Positions 1-7,312 of a stretch of DNA of 20,859 nt are shown piece by piece; positions within the stretch are counted from its first letter, which is position 1; every line of letters starts with the position of its first letter. Where the stretch lies: assembly GCA_043801235.1 (NCBI GenBank), contig JAZDMF010000239.1:1-20859 (forward strand). Reading direction: 5' to 3'. A program made the position numbers and the translations under genes. Below the pieces are notes generated by a model. That model saw only the letters and a program-made list of their open reading frames with translations. It ran no database searches and was not told the origin of the DNA. The DNA is from DAOQAK01 sp043801235 (lineage in GTDB: Bacteria; Bacteroidota; Bacteroidia; Bacteroidales; CG2-30-32-10).

Positions 1-549
1 TTTCTGAACTTCGGCTGATGTGCGGAATCCATCAAAGAAATGGAGGAAAGGAATGCGCGATTTTATTGCTGTTAGATGTGCCACACCGGCAACGTCCATA
101 ATTTCCTGCACACTGCCTGTAGCCAGCAATGCAAATCCGCAGGAACGGGTGCTCATAACATCGCTGTGGTCGCCGAAAATTGATAATGCCTGGGCTGCAA
201 CGCTTCGTGCCGAAACATGAAAAACTCCGGGCAGTAATTCACCTGAAATTTTATACATATTCGGTATCATAAGCAACAATCCCTGCGATGCAGTGAATGT
301 TGTTGTGAGAGCGCCTGCCTGCAAAGAGCCATGCACGGCGCCGGCAGCGCCGGCTTCCGACTGCATTTCAACAAGCCTTACGGTTTCACCAAAAATATTT
401 TTCTTTCCGTGAGCTGCCCATTCGTCAATGTATTCTGCCATTGTTGATGAAGGCGTGATAGGATAAATGGCTGCCACTTCGCTGAACATGTAGGCAATCC
501 ATGATGCTGCATAATTGCCGTCGCATGTTATGAAATTTTTCTTTTCCAT
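1..549 (-). CDS. nifJ: Pyruvate:ferredoxin (flavodoxin) oxidoreductase, N-terminal part, cut by window edge
   Basis: Reading the minus strand from the ATG at 547-549 gives 183 uninterrupted codons running off the left edge. The family (about 1,170-1,200 residues) oxidatively decarboxylates pyruvate to acetyl-CoA and CO2 and reduces ferredoxin, using thiamine diphosphate and Fe-S clusters in the cytoplasm. What is visible is the N-terminal pyruvate-binding domain: YPITPSS at about residues 29-35, the stretch TASQGLLLMIPNMYK, and SIFGDHSDVM, all characteristic of single-chain PFOR. The Fe-S and thiamine-binding parts lie outside the window. The ATG is the natural start because the protein begins shortly before the conserved domain. 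I see no clear promoter box upstream. PFOR implies anaerobic metabolism. A related 2-oxoacid oxidoreductase alpha-type subunit is less likely given these motifs. Confidence 0.9.
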   Translation of the reverse strand, partial: MEKKNFITCDGNYAASWIAYMFSEVAAIYPITPSSTMAEYIDEWAAHGKKNIFGETVRLVEMQSEAGAAGAVHGSLQAGALTTTFTASQGLLLMIPNMYKISGELLPGVFHVSARSVAAQALSIFGDHSDVMSTRSCGFALLATGSVQEIMDVAGVAHLTAIKSRIPFLHFFDGFRTSAEVQK

Positions 550-718
550 GATTAATATATTTATTTTTCTTTATTTGTTAATGATAAAGCAATTCAAATG
601 GAATTGGCGAAGTTATGAAAACAATTATAAATATCAGGAAATTTCATGATATTTTTTTGCAGCCTGAAAAGCCCTGATTGTCGACAGTTTAGAGGGAAGA
701 ATTGAATATAAGACTCGT

Positions 719-826
719 TTATTCTTTCACGAAAGTTCCATGATAAAAATCCTTTTCCTTATTTTTGACAAGAACAATATAAACGCTTTCGGGAATCTGT
801 AAAACGGAAATTACGCATGTAATATT
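719..826 (-). pseudogene. Possible remnant of a T9SS sorting-domain tail
   Basis: The minus strand has a 35-codon open stretch ending in TAA at 719-721. Its last residues, including IPESVYIVLVKNKEKDFYHG and then TFVKE, have the rhythm of a type-A T9SS C-terminal domain: a short 'hydrophobic-P-x-G/S-x-Y' turn, a strand, then a K-rich strand ending in a short basic-acidic tail. Upstream in the same frame there is a stop at 827-829, and no frame continues into a recognisable YPNP region or a longer protein. This suggests decay of a secreted-protein gene. The resemblance is only a short pattern and could be chance. Confidence 0.3.
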
Positions 827-896
827 TTATCAAAATACCGGATGCATTGGATTTGCCGGTGAATCCGATGAAACTGAAAGCAACACTCAGGAAGTA

Positions 897-966
897 AATT
901 CAAAATCCCAAGCACCAAATTTCAAATCCCAAGAAAATTACAATACACAAATTCAAATAATCAAAA
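897..966. repeat. Degenerate 7-base tandem repeat, ten units
   Basis: Cut in steps of seven from 897, the sequence reads AATTCAA, AATCCCA, AGCACCA, AATTTCA, AATCCCA, AGAAAAT, TACAATA, CACAAAT, TCAAATA, ATCAAAA. AATCCCA occurs twice exactly and most other units are variants with A-rich starts. The phase holds over 70 bases. Confidence 0.7.
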
Positions 967-994
967 CTACTTGATTTATTTTAATAATGGCTGA

Positions 995-1050
995 TCAACG
1001 ATTGACGATCGCAGAAGTAATAGATCAAAAATCGAAATTCGTTAATCAAT
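995..1050. repeat. Degenerate 7-base tandem repeat, eight units, left of the insertion
   Basis: In steps of seven: TCAACGA, TTGACGA, TCGCAGA, AGTAATA, GATCAAA, AATCGAA, ATTCGTT, AATCAAT. The CGA/TCG words resemble those in the repeat inside mqnD at 16617-16651. The run ends within the left inverted repeat of the structured insertion. Confidence 0.55.
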
Positions 1051-1178
1051 GTCGTTTAGTTAAGAAGAAATATTGAACCCTTTTCAGGGTTCATTTTCAC
1101 AGATCGGTTATTTTCCACGGGTTATACCCGTGGTTATTATTATCTGACTCCTCCGGAGTCCTTAACTAAACGACATTG
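1047..1178. mobile_element. Small non-coding inverted-repeat element (MITE-like) with three internal hairpins
   Basis: A 132-base element has 18-base perfect terminal inverted repeats, CAATGTCGTTTAGTTAAG at 1047-1064 and its complement at 1161-1178. It is flanked by direct repeats ATTCGTTAAT (1037-1046 and 1179-1188, with one further matching base), which look like a 10-11-base target duplication. Inside are three hairpins: 1074-1093 (7-bp stem), 1115-1133 (8-bp stem, 3-base loop) and 1146-1160 (6-bp stem, 3-base loop). The third directly abuts the right terminal repeat, so a folded strand would form a cloverleaf. There is no coding capacity. The flanking sequence is itself a 7-base repeat, so the direct repeats could partly come from that. 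An alternative is an REP-like palindrome cluster mobilised by an IS200/RAYT-type transposase. Confidence 0.65.
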
Positions 1179-1199
1179 ATTCGTTAATCGTAAATCAAT
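1179..1199. repeat. 7-base repeat, three units, right of the insertion
   Basis: ATTCGTT, AATCGTA, AATCAAT continue the register and wording of the tract on the left of the insertion. This supports the view that the insertion split a pre-existing repeat. It ends next to the stop codon of the small secreted-protein gene. Confidence 0.55.
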
Positions 1200-1622
1200 T
1201 TATTCATTTGGGAATTCCTGCCAGCTAAATTTCACTACAAAGCCTGGCTGAAAATGATCTTCTTTCTGCCCGTTTATGGTTATAATGCTTGTTTCTTCCA
1301 GCAGTTCCATGGTGATAATATTATTTTCAACTGATTTTATTTTCATTTTGCCTACATCAAGCCAGCCTTTGGTATTAATACCGAAAATTATTTTTTCAAA
1401 ATACTTTGATAGTGTCCCTTCAATATTCTTTCCGGGAAGCCTGCTGGAATCGGTCTGTTGAACCTTGACAAAATTTCCTGTTTTGGAAATAATGATGCCG
1501 GAGAAATCGAATGATGTCGAATTATTCTGCTGCGTAGTATTCTGATTTTGGGAGAATATGCTTAGTGGAATAAGAAATAAAATCAGAAGAGTCAGCCTAT
1601 AATGTTTGGAATTTTGTTTCAT
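1200..1622 (-). CDS. Small secreted or periplasmic protein of unknown function
   Basis: A 140-residue protein begins with a basic head (MKQNSKHYR), a hydrophobic stretch LTLLILFLIPLSIFS and a Q-rich segment after a likely signal-peptidase I site (FSQNQ). The mature part is short, mostly beta-like, and contains three evenly spaced hydrophobic strands (FSGIIISKTGNFVKV, MKIKSVENNIITMELLE, GFVVKFSWQEF) consistent with a small OB- or barrel-like fold. I do not recognise the family. It is divergent from mutS2, with only 82 bases between start codons, and has its own promoter boxes (1638-1667). The codon usage and signal peptide suggest a real gene. Confidence 0.75.
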   Translation of the reverse strand: MKQNSKHYRLTLLILFLIPLSIFSQNQNTTQQNNSTSFDFSGIIISKTGNFVKVQQTDSSRLPGKNIEGTLSKYFEKIIFGINTKGWLDVGKMKIKSVENNIITMELLEETSIITINGQKEDHFQPGFVVKFSWQEFPNE

Positions 1623-1637
1623 AAAATTTTTATAATG

Positions 1638-1667
1638 CGAATATAAAAGTAAAGAATTATTTTCAAA
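1638..1667 (-). promoter_or_regulatory. Bacteroidota-type promoter for the small secreted protein
   Basis: On the minus strand TTTG (1664-1667) is followed after 18 bases by TATATTCG (1638-1645), one mismatch from TAnnTTTG. It lies 15 bases upstream of the start codon. Confidence 0.45.
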
Positions 1668-1671
1668 ACCG

Positions 1672-1679
1672 TAATTTTG
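1672..1679 (+). promoter_or_regulatory. -7 box (TAATTTTG) for mutS2
   Basis: TAATTTTG fits TAnnTTTG exactly and sits 25 bases before the TTG start of mutS2. I see no good -33 box at the expected distance. The transcript would have a leader of about 15-20 bases, which supports the TTG at 1705 rather than any start farther downstream. Confidence 0.5.
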
Positions 1680-1704
1680 CTGAAAGATAAAATAGAAAAA
1701 GGTT

Positions 1705-4152
1705 TTGATCTATCCACGCAACTTTGAACAGAAAACCGGTTTCGACATCATACGGCAGTCGTTGAATAAGCTTTGCCTCTCACCTTTGGGGATTGCCTTC
1801 ACTGATAAGATGCGTTTTTCTGACAATCATGATCATGTCATAAAACTCATCGGGCAAACCGAAGAATTCAGGCAGATACTTTTGCTAAACGAAAAATTTC
1901 CCACAGAAAATTATTTTGATCTCACTTCCGAATTGTCCAGAATTTCTATTGAAGGAACGTATTTGGAGAAGGAAGCTTTGTTCGAACTGAAGCGTTCTTT
2001 GAAAACCATAAATGACTGCATACAATTCTTCCGGAAGGACAAAGAACAGCGTTTTCCTAAGCTTAAAGACCTCTCTTCTGCAGTAGAAATTGACATGACA
2101 ATAATAAAACAACTTGACAGCATTCTTGATGATAAAGGAAATATACGTGATGATGCTTCGCCTGAACTTGCAGAAATCAGAAAAGATATCAGCCGTAAAC
2201 AAATTTCTGTCAATAAAAAACTGCACCAGCTTATGGTCCATGTGCGCAGGCAGGGCTGGGCTCCCGACGACATTGAACTTACCGTAAGAAACGGAAGAAC
2301 GGTAATTCCAATGCTGGCTTCATATAAAAGAAATATACGTGGTTTTGTTCATGATGAATCGGCATCAGGACAAACGGTATTCATTGAGCCCGAAGAAGCA
2401 TTCGATATGAATAATGAAATACGGGAACTGGAAAATGCAGAGCGGCGCGAGATCATAAAGATTCTGCTATCGTTTGCTAATGCAATACGTCCCCAACTTG
2501 AAAAATTAATCAAGTGCTACTATTTTCTTGGCATCGTTGATTTTATTCGCGCTAAAGCATTATATGCAATTCAGACCAATTCACAAAAGCCTGATACATC
2601 CTCTGAATCGCTTATCAATTGGATCAAAGCAAAACATCCATTGCTTTACCTCAGCCACAAATCCCAGAAAAAAGATGTAGTACCGCTGAATATCAAACTG
2701 GATGAAAAGCAGCGCATACTTGTCATTTCAGGACCTAATGCAGGAGGGAAATCGGTTTGCCTGAAAACTGTTGGATTGCTTCAATACATGCTGCAATGCG
2801 GAATGCTTGTACCCATGGAACCATACAGCGAAGCCGGAATATTTTCAAATATTTTTATCGACATTGGTGATGAGCAATCGCTCGAGAACGATCTCAGTAC
2901 TTATTCATCTCACTTGCTGAACATGCGACATTTCATGGGTCATGCGGATGACAGAACGTTATTTCTTATTGATGAATTCGGAACCGGCACTGAACCCAGT
3001 ATTGGCGGTGCTATAGCGGAGTCAATTCTGGAAAAGCTTAATAGCAAAAATTCATTCGGCGTAGTTACAACACATTATGCAAATCTGAAATTGCTTGCCG
3101 ACCGCGAGGAAGGAATTACCAATGGCGCCATGCTTTTTGATTCTGATAAGATTAAACCACTTTATGATCTCAGCATCGGGAAACCAGGCAGCAGCTTTGC
3201 CATTGAGATAGCCGAAACCATCGGTCTGCAGAAAGATGTTCTGAAAAAAGCAAAAGAAAAAGCAGGAACAAAACAGATCAGTTTTGATAAGCAATTGCAA
3301 AACATGGATGTTCAGAAAAAAGAACTCGACCAGAAAGAAATTCAACTGAAAGTAGCCGACGATTTTCTTTCGGAAATGATTGATAAATACCAGAATCTTC
3401 ATGACGACCTGGAGAAAAAGAAAAAAGAAATTATTTCCAATGCAAAAGAAGAAGCTGCTTCGCTGATAGGAAACACGAATAAAATAATTGAAAAAACAAT
3501 AAAAGAAATTAAGGAAAGCCAGGCGGAGAAAGAAAAGACAAGTGAAGTAAGAAAAAGACTTACTGATTATTTCAAAAAAATCATTAAAGAAGACAGTCAG
3601 CAGTCAGCAGTCTGCAGTAGGCAATTGACAAAGGGCCTTAAAAAAAATAAAGAGATCAAAGCTGAAGTTAAGATACTGACCACACCTGTTGAAAAAGGCG
3701 ATTATGTAAGGATTATCGGGCAGGAACTCATAGGCGAAATAATCGGTATCGATACAAAAGAAGCGCTGATAGTTTTTGGTAACACACAAATAAAAACCAA
3801 AATCAACAAGCTTGAAAAGGTCAGTTACGAAGATTATAAAAGCCAGGCAGGACGCAGCAAACTCAGCGGTAAAAAAGTTTTGTTCGATCTGAACGAAAAA
3901 CTGAAGAAATTTAAAATCACTACCGATCTCCGCGGCATGCGTGTGGATGAAGCCCTCACCGAACTGCAGCGGTATATCGATGATGCCATTTTATTATCAG
4001 TTCCCGAAGTGCGCATACTGCACGGCAAAGGCGACGGCATTCTCAGACGCATAACACACGATTACCTCCGGAAAATTAAAGAAGTTAAACACTTTGAAGA
4101 CGAAGTGCTGGAAAAGGGTGGCAGTGGAGTTACTGTTGTGTACTTCAAATAA
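1705..4152 (+). CDS. mutS2: Endonuclease MutS2 (MutS-like ATPase with Smr nuclease domain)
   Basis: The 815-residue protein has the full MutS2 layout: a helical lever/core region, an ATPase with Walker A GPNAGGKS (about 343-350) and Walker B LFLIDEFGTGTEP (D423, E424), a long charged coiled coil (about 515-620), and a C-terminal Smr domain with DLRGMRV (about 741) and HGKGDGILR (about 773). Members bind branched DNA or collided ribosomes; the Smr domain provides nuclease activity, and MutS2 is linked to suppressing recombination and to ribosome rescue. The start is TTG: an in-frame TAG lies at 1693-1695, no ATG is available near, and LIYPRNFEQKTGFD matches how the family begins. AAAAAGG stands just upstream. 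A 7-base repeat has entered the coding region at about residues 630-641, between the coiled coil and the C-terminal part, giving an odd SQQSAVCSRQL stretch without breaking the frame. Confidence 0.95.
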   Translation: MIYPRNFEQKTGFDIIRQSLNKLCLSPLGIAFTDKMRFSDNHDHVIKLIGQTEEFRQILLLNEKFPTENYFDLTSELSRISIEGTYLEKEALFELKRSLKTINDCIQFFRKDKEQRFPKLKDLSSAVEIDMTIIKQLDSILDDKGNIRDDASPELAEIRKDISRKQISVNKKLHQLMVHVRRQGWAPDDIELTVRNGRTVIPMLASYKRNIRGFVHDESASGQTVFIEPEEAFDMNNEIRELENAERREIIKILLSFANAIRPQLEKLIKCYYFLGIVDFIRAKALYAIQTNSQKPDTSSESLINWIKAKHPLLYLSHKSQKKDVVPLNIKLDEKQRILVISGPNAGGKSVCLKTVGLLQYMLQCGMLVPMEPYSEAGIFSNIFIDIGDEQSLENDLSTYSSHLLNMRHFMGHADDRTLFLIDEFGTGTEPSIGGAIAESILEKLNSKNSFGVVTTHYANLKLLADREEGITNGAMLFDSDKIKPLYDLSIGKPGSSFAIEIAETIGLQKDVLKKAKEKAGTKQISFDKQLQNMDVQKKELDQKEIQLKVADDFLSEMIDKYQNLHDDLEKKKKEIISNAKEEAASLIGNTNKIIEKTIKEIKESQAEKEKTSEVRKRLTDYFKKIIKEDSQQSAVCSRQLTKGLKKNKEIKAEVKILTTPVEKGDYVRIIGQELIGEIIGIDTKEALIVFGNTQIKTKINKLEKVSYEDYKSQAGRSKLSGKKVLFDLNEKLKKFKITTDLRGMRVDEALTELQRYIDDAILLSVPEVRILHGKGDGILRRITHDYLRKIKEVKHFEDEVLEKGGSGVTVVYFK
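3594..3628. repeat. 7-base repeat within mutS2, five units
   Basis: CAGTCAG, CAGTCAG, CAGTCTG, CAGTAGG, CAATTGA: two identical units followed by progressively diverged ones. The run lies in the linker between the MutS2 coiled coil and the C-terminal domains and is translated through. Confidence 0.7.
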
Positions 4153-4194
4153 AATCAATTCCCAATATCCAATTTAGAACTCCCAATTTCAAAG
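4153..4194. repeat. 7-base repeat, six units, directly after the mutS2 stop
   Basis: AATCAAT, TCCCAAT, ATCCAAT, TTAGAAC, TCCCAAT, TTCAAAG. TCCCAAT is present twice exactly, and the run starts at the base after the stop codon. Confidence 0.65.
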
Positions 4195-4392
4195 CAGAAC
4201 AGAAATATTTCCAGAGAATGGGTTATTTGGAAACTGTTTTGATTTTTTTCAATTATAATATTATAATAGGTTTTTCCGGTCAGGCTGAGCCGATTCTCCT
4301 GAAACGACATTCCCTGCCAACCATTGGCTGGTGAACCGGCAAGGCAGGTTGGACTATTACAGATCCCGCATCGGTATTACTTCATAATTCCA

Positions 4393-4406
4393 GCCTGCCG
4401 GCAGGC
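4393..4406. repeat. GC-rich perfect palindrome (REP-like)
   Basis: GCCTGCCGGCAGGC is a perfect 14-base palindrome in an AT-rich gap. A related GC-rich string, CTGCCTCGCCGGCAG, occurs at 20708-20722, and a third partial relative (complement of CCGGCAAGGCAGG) at 4336-4348. The recurrence suggests a dispersed palindromic repeat. Confidence 0.5.
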
Positions 4407-4412
4407 ATGGCA

Positions 4413-4447
4413 TTATTGGAAGTTGGATATTCGAAATTATTAAATAA
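4413..4447. repeat. 7-base repeat, five units, near the alaS stop
   Basis: TTATTGG, AAGTTGG, ATATTCG, AAATTAT, TAAATAA. Its wording is the complement of the tract after mutS2, so the two tracts face each other across the gap. The last units are very degenerate. Confidence 0.4.
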
Positions 4448-4471
4448 TAACTTTTTTCAATTGACATGACA

Positions 4472-7087
4472 CTACTTTAAAAACATCTTCGCCTTATCCA
4501 GTGCCTTCTCAATTCCTTCAACATTATTCCCTCCGGCTGTTGCAAAGAAAGCTTGTCCACCGCCGCCGCCATTAATTTCTTTGGCAAGTTCGCGAACAAT
4601 ATTTGATGCATTTATTTTTTTCTCTTCCACAAGATTTTCTGAAATCAATACTGCAAGACCGGGTTTGCTTTCGCAGATGTATGCAAGCACAAGAAAGAGA
4701 TTTTCAACTTCTTTCTTCATAGCGAATGCAAGGTCTTTAGAACTTGCAGCATCAAGCATTACCTGTACTGCAAGGAAATTAATATCACCAATTTTGGTAA
4801 TCTTTTTAATCAGTTCATCTTTCAGACCCAGTGCTTTTTCTTTCTTAAATTCTTCCAGTTGTTTAATGAGCTGGTTGTTCTGATCCATCAATGATGAAAC
4901 GCTTTTTGTGATGTCTTTAGGATTTTTCAGAATCTTGCGCAATTCAGTAATAATGGCAAGTTGTGAATTAATATATTCTTCAGCTTTTAATGAAGTGATG
5001 GCTTCAACCCTGCGGATACCGGCGGCTATAGCGCTTTCCGAAATTATTTTAAAAACACCTATCTGGCCGGTAGCCTTAACATGTGTGCCTCCGCAAAGCT
5101 CCATTGAATATTTTTTATCGAATGCAATCACCCGAACATGATCACCGTATTTCTCACCGAATAATGCTACTGCTCCAAGCTTCTGCGCTTCTTTTATCGG
5201 AATGCTACGCATTTCTTCCAAAGCAATGTTCTCGCGGATTTTTGCATTGACAATAGTTTCAACTTTTGCAATTTCTTCATCGCTCATTTTCGAAAAATGT
5301 GCAAAATCAAAACGCAAGCGTTCATCATCAACCAATGAACCTTTCTGCTCAACATGAGTTCCCAATACCTGCTTTAATGCTGCATGCAGCAGGTGAGTTG
5401 CTGAGTGATTATTTTCTGTAAGCAATCGTTTTTTCTTGTCAACAACTGCTTTGAATGTTGCATTCAGATTCTTGGGTAGTTTTTTTGTAATATGAATGGT
5501 GAGGTCATTTTCTTTTTTGGTGTCTTCAACTGAAATTTTTTCTCCGTCGGTTTCAAGGTATCCGCGGTCTCCAACCTGTCCGCCCGATTCAGCATAAAAA
5601 GAGGTTTTATTGAGAATGATCTGGAAAAATTCTTTATCCTTGGTTTTTACTTTCCTGTATTTCAGAATTTCTGTGTCGGTGACAAGGGAATCATAGCCCG
5701 TAAATTCAGTAGCAGTAACCGGTTTTAACTCAACCCAGTCTTCTGTATCAACAGTCGCTGCCTGCCGCGAACGGTTTTTCTGTTCTTCCATGTTTTTATT
5801 AAATCCCGTCATCTCAACTTCCATGCTGAGTTCCTTAGCCATCAATTGGGTAAGGTCAATCGGAAAGCCAAAAGTATCGAATAGCTCGAAAGCAAATGTG
5901 CCGTCAATAATTCTCTTTCCTTTATTCAATTCAAAATAATTTTCGAATCGCTGAATTCCAGTTGAAAGAGTTCTTGAGAAAGCAAGTTCTTCCTCGGCAA
6001 TCACTTTTCGTATTAACTCTTGCTGTGATTTTAATTCAGGAAAAAATTCCCCCATTTGCTTTACCAGCACCTCTACCAGTTCATGCAAAAAAGGTTCTTT
6101 AAAATTCAGGAAAGTGTATCCGTAACGTACAGCCCTTCTTAAAATACGCCGGATAACATATCCTGCTTTATTGTTTGAAGGTAATTGGCCATCGGCTATT
6201 GCAAATGATATAGCGCGCAAATGGTCGGCAACCACGCGCATGGCAATATCAGCTTTCGTATCGTCACCGTATTTTTTTTCGGATAAGGCAGCGATTTCAG
6301 AAATGATGGGCTGGAAAACATCGGTATCATAATTCGATTTCTTTCCCTGTATCACCATGCACAGGCGTTCAAACCCCATACCCGTATCAACATGCTTTGC
6401 CGGCAAAGGTTTCAGCGAACCGTCAGCCAGCCTGTTAAATTCGATAAAAACCAGGTTCCAGATTTCAATAACATGCGGGTCGCCTTTATTGATAAGATAT
6501 TTTCCATCATTTTTTTTTCTTTCGGCATGGCTGCGAATATCAATATGAATTTCGGAGCATGGTCCGCAGGGGCCGGTATCACCCATTTCCCAGAAGTTGT
6601 CCTTTTTTGAACCGAATAGTATGCGTTCTTCAGATATTATAGCTTTCCAGAAATTATGCGAATCACTGTCTTCCGGCAATCCGTCTTTTTTGTCACCTTC
6701 AAAAACGGTTACATACAACCTTTCTTTTTCAATTTTATAAATTCCGGTAAGAAGTTCCCATGCCCATTCGATGGCTTCCTTTTTAAAGTAGTCACCAAAC
6801 GACCAGTTGCCAAGCATTTCGAACATAGTATGATGATAAGTATCATGTCCCACTTCTTCCAGATCGTTGTGCTTACCACTTACGCGAAGGCATTTCTGTG
6901 TATCGGCAATCCTTTTGTGCTTTGCAGGAGCATTTCCAAGGAAAATATCTTTGAACTGGTTCATTCCCGCATTGGTGAACATCAGTGTGGGATCGTTCTT
7001 GATGACCATCGGTGCTGAAGGTACAATAACGTGATTTTTAGAGGCAAAGAAATCGGTAAAGGTCTTTCTTACCAGTGCTGAATTCAT
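4472..7087 (-). CDS. alaS: Alanine--tRNA ligase
   Basis: The 871-residue protein is of normal length for bacterial AlaRS, which charges tRNA-Ala with alanine in the cytoplasm. The N-terminal class II catalytic domain starts directly with the typical DFFASKNHVIVPSAPMV and MFTNAGMNQFKDIFLG, followed by the tRNA-recognition helices. The editing domain carries the zinc motif HSATH (H561, H565) and CGGTH (C665, H669), which hydrolyses Ser/Gly-tRNA-Ala. The C-terminal C-Ala region ends with a glycine-rich GGGGGQ stretch, also typical. It is a single-copy essential gene, and no residue I checked is missing. It is divergent from the M23 peptidase gene; I recall this neighbourhood (alaS, M23 peptidase, merR) in other Bacteroidota, but here several genes lie between the peptidase and merR. 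Confidence 0.97.
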   Translation of the reverse strand: MNSALVRKTFTDFFASKNHVIVPSAPMVIKNDPTLMFTNAGMNQFKDIFLGNAPAKHKRIADTQKCLRVSGKHNDLEEVGHDTYHHTMFEMLGNWSFGDYFKKEAIEWAWELLTGIYKIEKERLYVTVFEGDKKDGLPEDSDSHNFWKAIISEERILFGSKKDNFWEMGDTGPCGPCSEIHIDIRSHAERKKNDGKYLINKGDPHVIEIWNLVFIEFNRLADGSLKPLPAKHVDTGMGFERLCMVIQGKKSNYDTDVFQPIISEIAALSEKKYGDDTKADIAMRVVADHLRAISFAIADGQLPSNNKAGYVIRRILRRAVRYGYTFLNFKEPFLHELVEVLVKQMGEFFPELKSQQELIRKVIAEEELAFSRTLSTGIQRFENYFELNKGKRIIDGTFAFELFDTFGFPIDLTQLMAKELSMEVEMTGFNKNMEEQKNRSRQAATVDTEDWVELKPVTATEFTGYDSLVTDTEILKYRKVKTKDKEFFQIILNKTSFYAESGGQVGDRGYLETDGEKISVEDTKKENDLTIHITKKLPKNLNATFKAVVDKKKRLLTENNHSATHLLHAALKQVLGTHVEQKGSLVDDERLRFDFAHFSKMSDEEIAKVETIVNAKIRENIALEEMRSIPIKEAQKLGAVALFGEKYGDHVRVIAFDKKYSMELCGGTHVKATGQIGVFKIISESAIAAGIRRVEAITSLKAEEYINSQLAIITELRKILKNPKDITKSVSSLMDQNNQLIKQLEEFKKEKALGLKDELIKKITKIGDINFLAVQVMLDAASSKDLAFAMKKEVENLFLVLAYICESKPGLAVLISENLVEEKKINASNIVRELAKEINGGGGGQAFFATAGGNNVEGIEKALDKAKMFLK

Positions 7088-7101
7088 ATTTATAAAATTA
7101 A

Positions 7102-7133
7102 ATTGTCAAATTGTTTTATTGCTTAATTGCTGA
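7102..7133. repeat. 8-base tandem repeat, four units, upstream of alaS
   Basis: ATTGTCAA, ATTGTTTT, ATTGCTTA, ATTGCTGA share ATTG at an exact 8-base spacing. A complementary pair of units, CAATACAG and CAATTAAA, is near 7180-7195. The period differs from the 7-base repeats elsewhere in the window. It overlaps the expected alaS leader. Confidence 0.5.
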
Positions 7134-7235
7134 GAACCAAACCGTAACTATGTCTTTAAAAATAATTTAGCCATTTAACAATACAGCAATTAAACTATTC
7201 ATTTCATACATTAACATTTTTTAAGAAACAAGCGA

Positions 7236-7266
7236 TTTGCAAATTTAGTTTATTTTGTTAGTTTTG
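7236..7266 (+). promoter_or_regulatory. Bacteroidota promoter for the M23 peptidase gene
   Basis: TTTG at 7236-7239, a 19-base spacer, then TAGTTTTG at 7259-7266: a full match to the Bacteroidota -33/-7 consensus. Transcription should begin near 7272. Confidence 0.7.
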
Positions 7267-7312
7267 CATTGAGGCAGCTATTTTATTGAACTCTTTTCGT
7301 GCTGAAAATTTT

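Larger units (their letters stand above)
550..1199. other. Gene-free gap of 650 bases with repeats and an insertion
   Basis: No complete gene is supported here. From left to right it contains about 170 bases with nothing recognisable, a possible T9SS tail remnant on the minus strand (719-826), degenerate 7-base repeats (897-966 and 995-1050), a structured insertion with long inverted ends (1047-1178) and a last repeat run (1179-1199) that stops at the end of the next gene. Confidence 0.7.
4153..4471. other. Gap of 319 bases between mutS2 and alaS (convergent genes)
   Basis: No gene is visible. Both edges carry 7-base repeats of complementary wording (4153-4194, ATCCAAT/CCCAAT; 4413-4447, ATTGG/GTTGG). 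The middle has GC-rich inverted repeats around 4313-4352 and a perfect palindrome at 4393-4406. There is no convincing intrinsic terminator for either convergent gene. A shared 10-base match to the terminal repeat of the element at 1047-1178 (AAACGACATT at 4302-4311) has no partner. Confidence 0.6.

Noticed and set aside
20..220. Plus-strand open frame inside the pyruvate oxidoreductase gene
   Set aside because: It is the complement of a strongly conserved coding region and resembles no protein; the same holds for the other short opposite-strand frames in mutS2 and alaS.
897..1199. CRISPR array or tandem operator
   Set aside because: The repeated words are only seven bases and directly adjacent, with no spacers of fixed length and no cas genes.
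4302..4311. Ten bases, AAACGACATT, identical to part of the terminal repeat of the element at 1047-1178
   Set aside because: No partner repeat or internal hairpin set was found around it, so a second copy cannot be claimed; ten bases can match by chance.
7286..7312. TTG start for the M23 peptidase
   Set aside because: The ATG at 7313 gives a basic N-terminus typical for the family; the TTG cannot be excluded but is less likely.
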